From an uncultured Kangiella sp. (GTDB lineage Bacteria; Pseudomonadota; Gammaproteobacteria; Enterobacterales; Kangiellaceae), in contig CATNCP010000003.1 of the NCBI GenBank assembly GCA_950096615.1, forward strand, positions 34,201-98,200: a stretch of 64,000 bases of DNA, written 5' to 3'. The notes under the pieces were generated by a model. It had not been told where the DNA came from. It worked only from the letters and a program-made list of their open reading frames with translations, and searched no databases. This document shows positions 32,661 to 41,080 of the stretch, piece after piece. Position 1 is the first letter of the stretch, and each line of letters opens with the position of its first letter. Made by a program: the position numbers and the translations under genes.

Positions 32661-34022
32661 TTAATCCAATTGGAATGGGTAAACCGAACCTAAGTTTAAG
32701 ATCTGCGTCAATTCATCAAGAGCCGTTCTCGATTCTGTTAATAAGCTTGGATCCGCTAAATCATCTTCTTCAAGTGTTTCGCGATAATGCTTATCGACCC
32801 AAGTGTTAAGTTCCGCGAACAATTGGTCAGACATTAAGACATTTTGATTCATTGCGCTAATTTCAGTTTCATTCAGCACCACGCGCTGGCGTAGGCACGC
32901 TGGCCCGCCACCGTTTTGCATCGATTGCTTCACATCAAAGATCTTTACTTCTTTAATCGGCGTATCTTGTTCCACTAACCAATCCAAATACTCTTTCACT
33001 GACGGTGTCGTTTCACATTCGCCTGGCGCAATAATCGCCATGTCACCATTGTCCATTGTCACTAACTGGCTATTGAACAAGTATGACTTAACTGCGTCTT
33101 CCACGGGAACATCATTCGCGCCAACTTCGACTACATGGAACTCTTCGCCATCAAACGCTTGCTCAAGATCCGTATAAACTTGCATTTGATTTAAGAATGC
33201 TTTTTGGTGGGCAAACAAGACGTTACCGTTACCGACAGAAATAACATCATTGTGGAACACACCTTTGTCGATAACATGCGGGTTTTGCTGGGCAAATACC
33301 GTGTTATCCATGTCGAGCTGGTGTAAACGTGATACTGCTTGAGATGCTTCAAATGATTGACGCGCTGGGTACTTGTGTGGCGCTGGTTTGCTGCTATCAA
33401 AAGCATGCTTACCGTATACAAAGAAATGTAAGCCTTTCTTGCCATAACCTTTGTCAGCGTTGATATCCACAAAGCGTGTGTGGTTGGCTGCGCCTTCGTC
33501 ACCAAAATGATCGCCCATCGGCAAAGCAGGGTGGTGTGCGAAATGCTTCTCGTTGTTGAACATTGCTTGCAAAATACGGCCAGTTGTAGCGTGCTCAATA
33601 GAACGGTGGAACTTATTGGCCAAGTTTGCTGGCGTGAAATGTGCTTTACCATCGCCCGTATCGCTTGACGGTGCCATGGTACAAGCGTTGGCAGTCCACA
33701 TGCTTGATGCAGAACTGCACGCTGCCAATACTTTAGGAGCTTGCTTCGAGGCTTTGATGATGACCTGAGCGTCACTGCCCGTAAAGCCTAGCTTACGCAA
33801 AGTATGCACGTCTGGGCGCTCCATAGGCGCTAATACGCCCTGTTTTAAGCCCATGTCATGCAATGCTTTCATCTTCGCAAGACCTTGCTTCGCCGCTTCT
33901 TTCGGCTTGGCACCGAGGTTGGCGTTAGACGTTGACGCTACGTTGCCGTGCGATAAGCCCGCGTAGTTATGCGTTGGGCCGACGAGGCCATCAAAATTAA
34001 ACTCAAAAGCTTTTTTGCTCAT
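32661..34022 (-). CDS. astB: N-succinylarginine dihydrolase
   Basis: Second enzyme of the arginine succinyltransferase (AST) pathway: N2-succinylarginine to N2-succinylornithine, CO2 and two ammonia. The protein has 453 residues (E. coli AstB 447). Family blocks include [20 protein letters not shown] at the N-terminus, [19 protein letters not shown] and [14 protein letters not shown], which holds the active-site Cys. It starts one base after the astD stop on the same strand. It is last in the astA-astD-astB transcript. Confidence 0.97.
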   Translation of the reverse strand: MSKKAFEFNFDGLVGPTHNYAGLSHGNVASTSNANLGAKPKEAAKQGLAKMKALHDMGLKQGVLAPMERPDVHTLRKLGFTGSDAQVIIKASKQAPKVLAACSSASSMWTANACTMAPSSDTGDGKAHFTPANLANKFHRSIEHATTGRILQAMFNNEKHFAHHPALPMGDHFGDEGAANHTRFVDINADKGYGKKGLHFFVYGKHAFDSSKPAPHKYPARQSFEASQAVSRLHQLDMDNTVFAQQNPHVIDKGVFHNDVISVGNGNVLFAHQKAFLNQMQVYTDLEQAFDGEEFHVVEVGANDVPVEDAVKSYLFNSQLVTMDNGDMAIIAPGECETTPSVKEYLDWLVEQDTPIKEVKIFDVKQSMQNGGGPACLRQRVVLNETEISAMNQNVLMSDQLFAELNTWVDKHYRETLEEDDLADPSLLTESRTALDELTQILNLGSVYPFQLD

Positions 34023-35489
34023 TTACAATTTTACCCCTGGTGTTAGGTTTTCAGGTAAAGAACATGCATTGTTCTCAATCGACGCAACCGGGTACGCGCA
34101 GTAGTCTGCTGCGTAATAAGCACTTGGCTTATGGTTGCCTGAATTACCTACCCCACCAAACGGTGCTGTACCAGCGGCACCAGTTGTTTGGTTGTTCCAG
34201 TTGACGATACCCGCGCGAATTTTTGTGTAGAATTCGTCGAATTGGGCTCTGTCATCACTTAATAAACCTGCTGATAAACCGAAGCGTGTGTTGTTGCTTT
34301 CAACAATCGCATCTTCGAATTCTTCGTAACGAATGACTTGTAGCAATGGGCCGAAATACTCTTCGTCTTCTAGCTCAACATCGCTGACGTCCAAGATAGC
34401 AGGGTTCACAAAACCTGTACCTTTTTCTAAATGTTCCATTTTGACTAACGCTTTCGCGCCTTTAGCCAGTAACTTGTCTTGCGCAGCCAATAGGTCAAGC
34501 GCTGCTTTTTCAGAAACTACAGGGCCGATAAACGGCTGGTTGTCATCGTTGTAATGGCTGACACGGATGTTGGCGGTAGCTTCGGTTAGTTTATCCAAGA
34601 AGATATCGCCTTCTTTTGTGTTTGGTACGAACAAACGTCGTGCACAAGTACAGCGTTGTCCCGCTGAAATAAAGGCCGATTGGATGGTGTGATAAACCGC
34701 ACCATTTACATCTTTAATATCGCCTACGATCAGTGGGTTATTACCACCCATCTCTAGTGCTAATACTTTGCCAGGTTCGCCACCAAGTTGAGAGTGTAAA
34801 ATCTTACCGACGGTTTCACTACCGGTGAATAAAATGCCATCGACTTGTGGGTGCTTTGCCAAGGCAACGCCTGTTTCAACTTCACCTTGAACCAAGTTAA
34901 TCACGCCCTCTGGTAAGCCAGCAGCTTCCCATAAACGGATTGTTAACTCAGCTGTGGCCGGAGTTAATTCACTTGGCTTGAAAACAATGGTGTTACCCGC
35001 GATTAGCGCTGGAACAATGTGGCCATTCGGTAAGTGCGCTGGGAAGTTGTAAGGTCCGAATACTGCTAAAACGCCGTGAGGCTTATGGCGAATGGCCGTT
35101 TGGCCTGAGGCGGTATCGGTTTCTTTTACGCCAGTACGCTCGTGGTAGGCTTTAATTGAAATATCAATTTTGCCCGCCATAGCGCCTGCTTCGGTTAAAG
35201 TCTCCCAGAAAGGCTTGCCTGTTTCTTGAGAAATAATTTCTGCGATTTTCTCTTTATTGTCTCTCACTAGACCTTCAAATTTTTTGATAACCTCAATTCG
35301 TTCATCAAGCGTTTTTTGACTCCATTCCCAGCCAGCTTTTTGTGCGGCCATGATGGCGTTGCCAACTTGGTCTGGAGTGGCGCTGTTGGATTCCCAAACA
35401 GTGCTACCGTCGGCAGGGTTAATCGATTTGAACGACGTGCCTTCGCCAGCAAGCCATTGATTATTAATGAATAAGTTTTTGTGCAACAT
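34023..35489 (-). CDS. astD: Succinylglutamate-semialdehyde dehydrogenase
   Basis: Fourth enzyme of the AST pathway: NAD-dependent oxidation of N-succinylglutamate semialdehyde to N-succinylglutamate. An aldehyde dehydrogenase of 488 residues. The catalytic Glu is in LALEMGGNNPLIV and the catalytic Cys in SAGQRCTCARRLFV. The N-terminus (INNQWLAGEG) matches AstD. It lies between astA and astB with short gaps, on the minus strand. Confidence 0.96.
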   Translation of the reverse strand: MLHKNLFINNQWLAGEGTSFKSINPADGSTVWESNSATPDQVGNAIMAAQKAGWEWSQKTLDERIEVIKKFEGLVRDNKEKIAEIISQETGKPFWETLTEAGAMAGKIDISIKAYHERTGVKETDTASGQTAIRHKPHGVLAVFGPYNFPAHLPNGHIVPALIAGNTIVFKPSELTPATAELTIRLWEAAGLPEGVINLVQGEVETGVALAKHPQVDGILFTGSETVGKILHSQLGGEPGKVLALEMGGNNPLIVGDIKDVNGAVYHTIQSAFISAGQRCTCARRLFVPNTKEGDIFLDKLTEATANIRVSHYNDDNQPFIGPVVSEKAALDLLAAQDKLLAKGAKALVKMEHLEKGTGFVNPAILDVSDVELEDEEYFGPLLQVIRYEEFEDAIVESNNTRFGLSAGLLSDDRAQFDEFYTKIRAGIVNWNNQTTGAAGTAPFGGVGNSGNHKPSAYYAADYCAYPVASIENNACSLPENLTPGVKL

Positions 35490-35504
35490 ATAATAAACCT
35501 GAAT

Positions 35505-36554
35505 TTATTGAGTTTTTTTCGAGCCCGAAGGTCTGAATTTATTAAACAGTGGAACGGCTCTGACCGTATCACCTGCCTGTAACCCAAGCGAGTCAATCGA
35601 TGATTGCGGGATCGTTAATTGATCACCTTCGAGGCGGCTCTGTGCGATGACGCATCGGTAATCTTTTAATTTACGGTTGCTAATCATGATTGGCAAGGTA
35701 TTACCGCTGACTTCTCCAGCGACTAGCTCGACAATGTGACTGTTAGCTATAGTTCTGATGGCATTTCGCTGAACTTCAACCGTTGGGCCGCCATCAAATA
35801 CGTCTACGTAGTTTTGATGAGTAAAGCCTTCTTTCTTTAATAGAGACAGTGCTGGAGCCGTATCTGCATGCACTCGACCGATAACGGCGCGAGCTTCTTC
35901 GGGAAGCATGTCTACATAAATAGGGTGCTTTGGCATCAGTTCAGAGATAAAGGTATTGCTACCTAAGCCTCGAACAGCGTCCGCTTTTGAGAAATCCATC
36001 TTAAAGAAACGTTTACCTAGAGCTTCCCAAAATGGTGAGAAACCATTGTCATCAGAGTAGCCACGCATTTCAGCGATAATTTTTTCGGAAAAGCGTTCTG
36101 GGTGATCGGCTAAAAATAAGAAACGTGATTTTGATAATAAATGGCCGTTAGTACCACCACGGTGCCCTTCGGCTAAAAACAAGGTCGCAATTTCGGTAGC
36201 GCCTGTGTAGTCGTTGCCCAGTATAAGCACTTGGTGTGGGTTATATACGCCCAGATCTGGACTGGCACTGACTTGAGTGCTTAATTTATAACTGAAGAAT
36301 GCATCATCCATTCCAACCGCTGCTACCAAAGCGCAGGTTCCGATAACTTTACTTTCTTCGCTATCTTCAAGCACAAAGAAATAACACTCCGATCCAGGCT
36401 GTTTTATCTCTTGAGACAGTGCTTCTTGTGAGTTATCGATTCTATTCGAGATCGTTTCAGGGTTGTTGGGCAAGGTTGTCAAACCTGTCCCAGCGCTGGC
36501 GGCTAACTCTAAAATGTCTTCTAAATCAGTGCTTTGTGCAGGGCGAATTACCAT
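35505..36554 (-). CDS. astA: Arginine N-succinyltransferase
   Basis: First enzyme of the AST pathway, transferring succinate from succinyl-CoA to the arginine alpha-amino group. The 349-residue protein begins MVIRPAQSTDLEDILELAASAGTG, as in AstA. Other blocks are NPHQVLILGNDYTGATEIATLFL, GHRGGTNGHLLSKSRFLF, and FWEALGKRFFKMDF. It is the first gene of the minus-strand operon and divergent from astC, with a 254-bp regulatory region between. A single astA is present, unlike the paired aruF/aruG of Pseudomonas. Confidence 0.97.
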   Translation of the reverse strand: MVIRPAQSTDLEDILELAASAGTGLTTLPNNPETISNRIDNSQEALSQEIKQPGSECYFFVLEDSEESKVIGTCALVAAVGMDDAFFSYKLSTQVSASPDLGVYNPHQVLILGNDYTGATEIATLFLAEGHRGGTNGHLLSKSRFLFLADHPERFSEKIIAEMRGYSDDNGFSPFWEALGKRFFKMDFSKADAVRGLGSNTFISELMPKHPIYVDMLPEEARAVIGRVHADTAPALSLLKKEGFTHQNYVDVFDGGPTVEVQRNAIRTIANSHIVELVAGEVSGNTLPIMISNRKLKDYRCVIAQSRLEGDQLTIPQSSIDSLGLQAGDTVRAVPLFNKFRPSGSKKTQ

Positions 36555-36808
36555 AACTATGCGACCTAAGTCCTTAATTTTGTACTATGCAATATAAGTA
36601 TTTGAAAGCTAGGGAAGAGGATGATAGACAAAAGTTTCCCTGAGTAAAAGCGCTATTCTGAAGTAAAAACCAGTATTTTTCCAGCGAAGGCTGGAATTTT
36701 GCCTTGAAAACAGGGATCATGTCCGGCTAAAGGTCTGTTGCTACAGACCACGATTTGATGAATATGTAACGCTGAGATCGTCAGCTTAGACAAAATTAAG
36801 GTGTGTTT
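36555..36808. other. Divergent ast regulatory region with a 7-bp hairpin
   Basis: Promoters for astA (minus) and astC (plus) must lie here. A perfect hairpin, GGTCTGT (36732-36738), TGCT loop, ACAGACC (36743-36749), sits 60 bp before astC. No clear ARG box or sigma-54 promoter was recognised. Confidence 0.5.
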
Positions 36809-38017
36809 ATGTCCGATAGTTATACTAGAGCGACCTTCGATGAGGTCATGGTTCCAAATTACAATCCATCAGAAATCCTGCCAGAGCGTGGCGAAGGTTC
36901 ACGAGTATGGGATCAGAATGGAAACGAGTATGTAGACTTCGCTGGTGGTATTGCGGTTAGTATTCTTGGCCATAACCACCCAGGCATGGTTAAAGCACTA
37001 AAAGACCAAGCGGATAAAATCTGGCACTTAAGTAACGTATTCACTAACAAACCAGCGCTAGAGCTTGCAGACAAATTAACGGAAGCGACGTTCGCTGATA
37101 AGGTTTTCTTTGCGAACTCTGGTGGTGAAGCGAACGAAGCAGCGTTTAAACTAGCACGTCGTTATGCTCACGACAATTTCGGTCCTGAGAAAAGTGAAAT
37201 CCTTTCTTTCTCAAAATCTTTCCACGGTCGTACTTTATTTACGGTATGTGTCGGTGGTCAACCTAAATATACTGAAGGTTTCGAGCCACTTCCAGGCGGT
37301 ATTCTACACACAGAATATAACAACATTGAAGCATTCAGAGAGCTGATTTCTGATAAGACTTGTGCGGTTGTTATGGAACCGATTCAGGGCGAAGGCGGTA
37401 TCATTCCAGCTGATCCAGAGTTCGTGAAAGAAGTTCGTGAGCTGTGTGACAAGCACAACGCATTGTTAGTATTCGACGAAGTTCAGACTGGTTTTGGTCG
37501 TACTGGTGACTTGTATGCGTATATGGGCATGGGCGTAACGCCAGACATCTTAACTACGGCGAAATCAATGGGCGGCGGTTTCCCAATTGGCGCTATGTTA
37601 ACCACGACTAAAATTGCGGCTAGCTTAGTTCCAGGTACTCACGGTAGTACTTATGGTGGTAACCCACTGGGTTGTGCTGTTTCGTTAGCGGTATTAGACG
37701 CGATCAACACACCTGAAATGATGACTGCGGTTAAAGAGAAAAGCGCAAAGATTCAAAGTGGTCTAGAAGCCATTGGCGAGAAGTATGGCGTATTCTCAGG
37801 TGTTCGTGGTAAAGGTATGTTGCTTGGTGCGGTATTGTCTGACGAGTGGAAAGGAAAAGCGCGTAAATTCCTAGAAGCAGGTTGGGCAAATGGCATCATG
37901 TGTCTTGTTGCTGGCGCAGACGTAGTACGTTTTGCACCTGCCGCAACGATTACCGACGCAGACATTGAAGAAGGCTTGGCTCGTTTCGATAAAGCAATTT
38001 CGGAATTAGTTAGCTAG
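36809..38017 (+). CDS. astC: Acetylornithine/succinylornithine aminotransferase
   Basis: A 402-residue class III PLP-dependent aminotransferase. PLP Lys is in [15 protein letters not shown]; other blocks are [26 protein letters not shown] and [13 protein letters not shown]. The family acts in arginine synthesis (ArgD) and in the AST pathway (AstC); divergence from astA favours the catabolic use, though a dual role is common. ATG 36809 has AAGG 7 bases upstream; the GTG at 36803 is less likely. A strong terminator follows. Confidence 0.95.
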   Translation: MSDSYTRATFDEVMVPNYNPSEILPERGEGSRVWDQNGNEYVDFAGGIAVSILGHNHPGMVKALKDQADKIWHLSNVFTNKPALELADKLTEATFADKVFFANSGGEANEAAFKLARRYAHDNFGPEKSEILSFSKSFHGRTLFTVCVGGQPKYTEGFEPLPGGILHTEYNNIEAFRELISDKTCAVVMEPIQGEGGIIPADPEFVKEVRELCDKHNALLVFDEVQTGFGRTGDLYAYMGMGVTPDILTTAKSMGGGFPIGAMLTTTKIAASLVPGTHGSTYGGNPLGCAVSLAVLDAINTPEMMTAVKEKSAKIQSGLEAIGEKYGVFSGVRGKGMLLGAVLSDEWKGKARKFLEAGWANGIMCLVAGADVVRFAPAATITDADIEEGLARFDKAISELVS

Positions 38018-38037
38018 TTTTAAGTCAAAACTGCATG

Positions 38038-38066
38038 AAAAAGGCCCCAAAATGGGGCCTTTTTTT
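38038..38066 (+). terminator. Rho-independent terminator after astC
   Basis: GGCCCC (38043-38048), AAAAT loop, GGGGCC (38054-38059), preceded by five A and followed by seven T. Confidence 0.9.
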
Positions 38067-38189
38067 GATCCTAAATATAAAATTTTAATGCATATCTGAC
38101 CAGTCTGTAATTCCTTGATCTAGTTCAACTTTTAAGAAGTAAAAGCTATTTATTGTTAATGGGATTTTAACAATAAAAGGAACGCAATA

Positions 38190-38864
38190 ATGATCAAATC
38201 TTTACACAATCTCACTGTAGCCACTGCTGGCATTCTTATTTCTTTGGGGACAATGGAATTACTAGCTCATGAGGAAGGCGACTTTATTCTTAGGGTCGGA
38301 GCCGCTCACGTCAGTCCGAATGATGACAGCTCCAATGTGTTAGGAACGGACGATGGCGTCACGGTCGACTCTGCTACGGGACTTGGTTTTAGTGGCACTT
38401 GGATGCTGAGTGACCGCTGGGGCTTTGAGGTGCTCGCTGCCTTGCCTTTCGAACATGATGTTAACGGTTCAGGCAGTTTATCGGGCGTACCGATTGGTAC
38501 GGTAAAACATTTACCGCCAACAGTCTCGTTTCAGTATTACCCGGATGTTGATGGCGATATTTTTAACCCGTACTTTGGTTTAGGCGTTAACTACACGTTA
38601 TTTCTAGACGAGGAGGCATCTCCAGAGTTAAAAACAGCTTTGGGCTCGGATGATGTTGAGTTGGCACTGGATAACTCCGTGGGCTTAGCGGCGCAACTAG
38701 GCGCAGACTGGAAGGTAGGCAACAACTGGTTTATTAATGCGGGTGTTTGGTACGTAGATATTGATACCGATGCTGACGTGATCGTCAATGGAGTGACAGC
38801 GACAACAGTGGATGTCCAGATTGATCCATGGGTGGCGATGTTAGGGTTTGCTTGGAGTTTTTAA
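38190..38864 (+). CDS. ompW: OmpW family outer-membrane protein
   Basis: A 224-residue eight-stranded beta-barrel. A signal peptide (about residues 1-27) is followed by FILRVGAAHVSPNDDSSNV, close to the OmpW start (WxxRxGxxxVxPxxxS). LPPTVSFQYYP and NPYFGLGVNYT are family blocks, and the protein ends in WSF with terminal Phe, as required for barrel insertion. An AAAAGGAA ribosome binding site precedes ATG 38190. OmpW forms a narrow hydrophobic channel in the outer membrane. Confidence 0.95.
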   Translation: MIKSLHNLTVATAGILISLGTMELLAHEEGDFILRVGAAHVSPNDDSSNVLGTDDGVTVDSATGLGFSGTWMLSDRWGFEVLAALPFEHDVNGSGSLSGVPIGTVKHLPPTVSFQYYPDVDGDIFNPYFGLGVNYTLFLDEEASPELKTALGSDDVELALDNSVGLAAQLGADWKVGNNWFINAGVWYVDIDTDADVIVNGVTATTVDVQIDPWVAMLGFAWSF

Positions 38865-39207
38865 CGTTGGAAAGGTTTCGCTTTTCAGCGAGTTACTTTC
38901 TCTTGTGCGTGCAAGAGAAAGTAACCAAAGAGAAGCACGCCCCAATATTGAGGTCTTAAACGACTACCTTCGAAACAATTTATCCATTTTACGCACCTTG
39001 AAATACAGGCCATCCATGGCCTGTATTTCATTAATCAAATCATCCCCCTAAAGGGATTTCCGTTGGTCACAGATTTGATTTGCTATGTCTAAATTGTTTC
39101 TCAGCTCAATATTATGGGATAATTGGTGCTATCTTCTGGTGTCATCATCCCCTGGCGCCATTAGTGTGGCTTATTGTCATTTAATAGTTAAACTTATTAG
39201 AAATGTA
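38865..39207. other. 343-bp region between ompW and the orphan gene
   Basis: No convincing gene. It contains a 14-bp perfect inverted repeat (38892-38925), part of a sequence type common in proteobacterial intergenic regions, and otherwise AT-rich sequence with no clear terminator for either flanking gene. Confidence 0.55.
38892..38925. repeat. REP-like 14-bp inverted repeat
   Basis: GTTACTTTCTCTTG (38892-38905), TGCGTG loop, CAAGAGAAAGTAAC (38912-38925), followed by CAAAGAGAAGCACGCC. This stem and its CAAAGAGAAG tail resemble a widespread proteobacterial intergenic repeat. Only one copy is seen in this window. Confidence 0.65.
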
Positions 39208-39609
39208 TTAAGTTTTGAGTTTAGGTCTTTTTGAGGATATGTGTAAAACATCAGATAACCACGAACCTTGGCTTTGGCTGGAAAGGTAGACAGAGCACTT
39301 TTCACCCTTAAGGTGGAGTACTTGTCGTGACTCTTCAAGATACAGTAGTTTCAGGTCAAAGCCGATAAGGTTTTGCCATATTCTCCAAGATGAAACATCA
39401 ATATGATGATCTGGTTCGTTTCGATTGAAACGAGAGTCTTGATAGCTAACACAGAACTGGACTGGGGTGTCACACCAAGAAATATATATTTTCTTATCAC
39501 CTTCAAAGTTTAACGATATTTCACGATCGAGTTCATGCCAGTCATCATCTTTTGACAGTGACTGCATGTCTGCATCATATAACTCGTAAACAACGCGCTT
39601 TAGTTTCAT
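39208..39609 (-). CDS. Hypothetical protein
   Basis: A 133-residue acidic protein with no signal peptide or membrane segment. Several aromatic residues and a DHHIDVSSWRIWQNLIGFDLKLLYLEES block look like a compact alpha/beta fold. No family is recognised. The ribosome binding site is weak (AGAAG region). Base composition resembles the neighbours. It lies between a repeat element and tesA, in a stretch that breaks otherwise familiar gene order, so it may be a lineage-specific insertion. Confidence 0.55.
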   Translation of the reverse strand: MKLKRVVYELYDADMQSLSKDDDWHELDREISLNFEGDKKIYISWCDTPVQFCVSYQDSRFNRNEPDHHIDVSSWRIWQNLIGFDLKLLYLEESRQVLHLKGEKCSVYLSSQSQGSWLSDVLHISSKRPKLKT

Positions 39610-39649
39610 TATCGGACTTCTTTTTTCATTAAGCCTAATTTAACTTTTC

Positions 39650-40297
39650 TTACTCAGCCTTCAACACTTCCTGCACCTTCGGCCATACGTTGTCGAGCAG
39701 GGTAGGTTGTGCTTTTTCATTGGGGTGAATGCCGTCTTTTTGCATCAGGTCGTCTTTGCCACCAACGTTTTCTAAAAAGAAGGGTACAAGGGCAACTTCG
39801 TTACTGTCGGCGACTTTTTGGTAGTTATTAAAAAAGGCGTCGGCGTAGCGCTCACCGTAGTTAGGGAAGATACGAATGCCAAGAAGTAGTACTTCTGCGT
39901 TTGACTGCTTTGACATTTTGACCAGTTTGTCGAGGTTGCTTTTGATGGTTTTGGGTGGAAAGCCACGAATACCATCGTTGCCGCCTAGCTCAATAATAAC
40001 GACGTCTGGCTGGTGAACCTCAAGTAATTTGGGCAGTCTTTGCAGGCCTTGCGTGGTCGTATCGCCACTAATACTGCTGTTGATTACTTGGTAATTGATG
40101 CTTTCTTCACTTAACTTCTTGTCTAATAAGGCTACCCATGTTTTATCAGGGCTGAAGTTGTAGCCGGAGCTTAAGCTGTCGCCTAATACGAGGATTTTTC
40201 CTTGCTCGGCTGTATCTGCGTGGCTTGGAAGAGCCAGCATTAGAGTCAGCACTGTAACAACTGGAAACAAAATTTGGGCAAAAAATTTTTTAAACAT
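39650..40297 (-). CDS. tesA: Acyl-CoA thioesterase I / arylesterase / lysophospholipase (TesA, GDSL/SGNH)
   Basis: A periplasmic SGNH hydrolase of 215 residues from ATG 40297; an ATG at 40327 would add ten. The signal peptide ends at LPSHADT. Block I GDSLSSGY carries nucleophile Ser41; block II is SGDTT, block III GGNDGIRGFPP and block V DGIHPN with the Asp-x-x-His pair. It hydrolyses acyl thioesters, esters and lysophospholipids. It is divergent from ybbA-ybbP, exactly as in E. coli. Confidence 0.94.
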   Translation of the reverse strand: MFKKFFAQILFPVVTVLTLMLALPSHADTAEQGKILVLGDSLSSGYNFSPDKTWVALLDKKLSEESINYQVINSSISGDTTTQGLQRLPKLLEVHQPDVVIIELGGNDGIRGFPPKTIKSNLDKLVKMSKQSNAEVLLLGIRIFPNYGERYADAFFNNYQKVADSNEVALVPFFLENVGGKDDLMQKDGIHPNEKAQPTLLDNVWPKVQEVLKAE

Positions 40298-40361
40298 GGT
40301 AAGTTTGCTATTAATTAATCGATTCATTTAGTTAGTCATTATCTCAGGGTAATTAATCACT

Positions 40362-41078
40362 ATGTTGCGAACACACGAATTAACCAAAACCGTTAACTCA
40401 CAAGGTCACGATTTGACCATTCTATCTGACGTTAGTTTAACCGTAAATGAACAAGATACCGTCGCTATCGTTGGCGTATCTGGCTCGGGTAAGTCGACGT
40501 TATTGTCGTTACTCGCTGGATTGGACCTACCAAGCGGTGGTGAAGTTCACTTGGCGGATGAGCCTTTGCATCAGCTGGATGAAGATCAGCGAGCTGCAGT
40601 AAGAGCCCAGCACGTTGGTTTTGTGTTCCAATCGTTTCACCTATTACCAGGCTTGAGCGCTTTGGAAAATGTGATGTTGCCGATTGAGCTAAAAGAACAA
40701 GATAGAGCTAAAGAACGCGCTACAGAGCTTCTGGCAAAAGTTGGTTTAGAAGACCGTTTACAGCATTATCCGAATCAATTGTCGGGTGGCGAGCAGCAGC
40801 GTGTGGCTATCGCTAGGGCATTTGCTAGCGAGCCTAAGATTTTGTTTGCTGATGAGCCAACAGGCAACTTAGATACCAAAAATGGCGATAAGGTGAGTGA
40901 CTTATTATTCGACTTGAATAAACAGTTAGGCACAACTTTGGTGTTAGTGACGCACGATGATCGTTTAGCAGAGCGTTGTCAGCGCATTGTTCGTCTCGAA
41001 GGTGGCAAAGTGGTTGCTGATAATGCTTCCGAAGCTTTTCAAAGGGAAGCCCTTCAAGATCAGGCTGCGGAGCAATAA
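40362..41078 (+). CDS. ybbA: ABC transporter ATPase YbbA
   Basis: A 238-residue ATPase of the LolD/MacB group. Walker A GVSGSGKSTLLSLLAG, Q-loop FVFQSFHLLPGLSALENV, signature LSGGEQQRVAIARAFA, and Walker B ILFADEPTGNLD are all intact; the H-loop is LVTHDDRLAERC. It lies 2 bp before the permease gene and is divergent from tesA. This YbbAP pair belongs to the MacB-like (type VII) ABC superfamily, which couples ATP hydrolysis to periplasmic mechanical work; the substrate is not firmly known. Confidence 0.95.
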   Translation: MLRTHELTKTVNSQGHDLTILSDVSLTVNEQDTVAIVGVSGSGKSTLLSLLAGLDLPSGGEVHLADEPLHQLDEDQRAAVRAQHVGFVFQSFHLLPGLSALENVMLPIELKEQDRAKERATELLAKVGLEDRLQHYPNQLSGGEQQRVAIARAFASEPKILFADEPTGNLDTKNGDKVSDLLFDLNKQLGTTLVLVTHDDRLAERCQRIVRLEGGKVVADNASEAFQREALQDQAAEQ

Positions 41079-41080
41079 TT

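Noticed and set aside
33191..33775. 194-codon minus-strand frame inside astB
   Set aside because: Same strand, other frame, within a highly conserved enzyme gene; Ser/Thr/Gln-rich composition typical of a shadow frame.
38848..39051. 67-codon frame overlapping the end of ompW
   Set aside because: It covers the inverted repeat, has no ribosome binding site, and looks like a chance frame.
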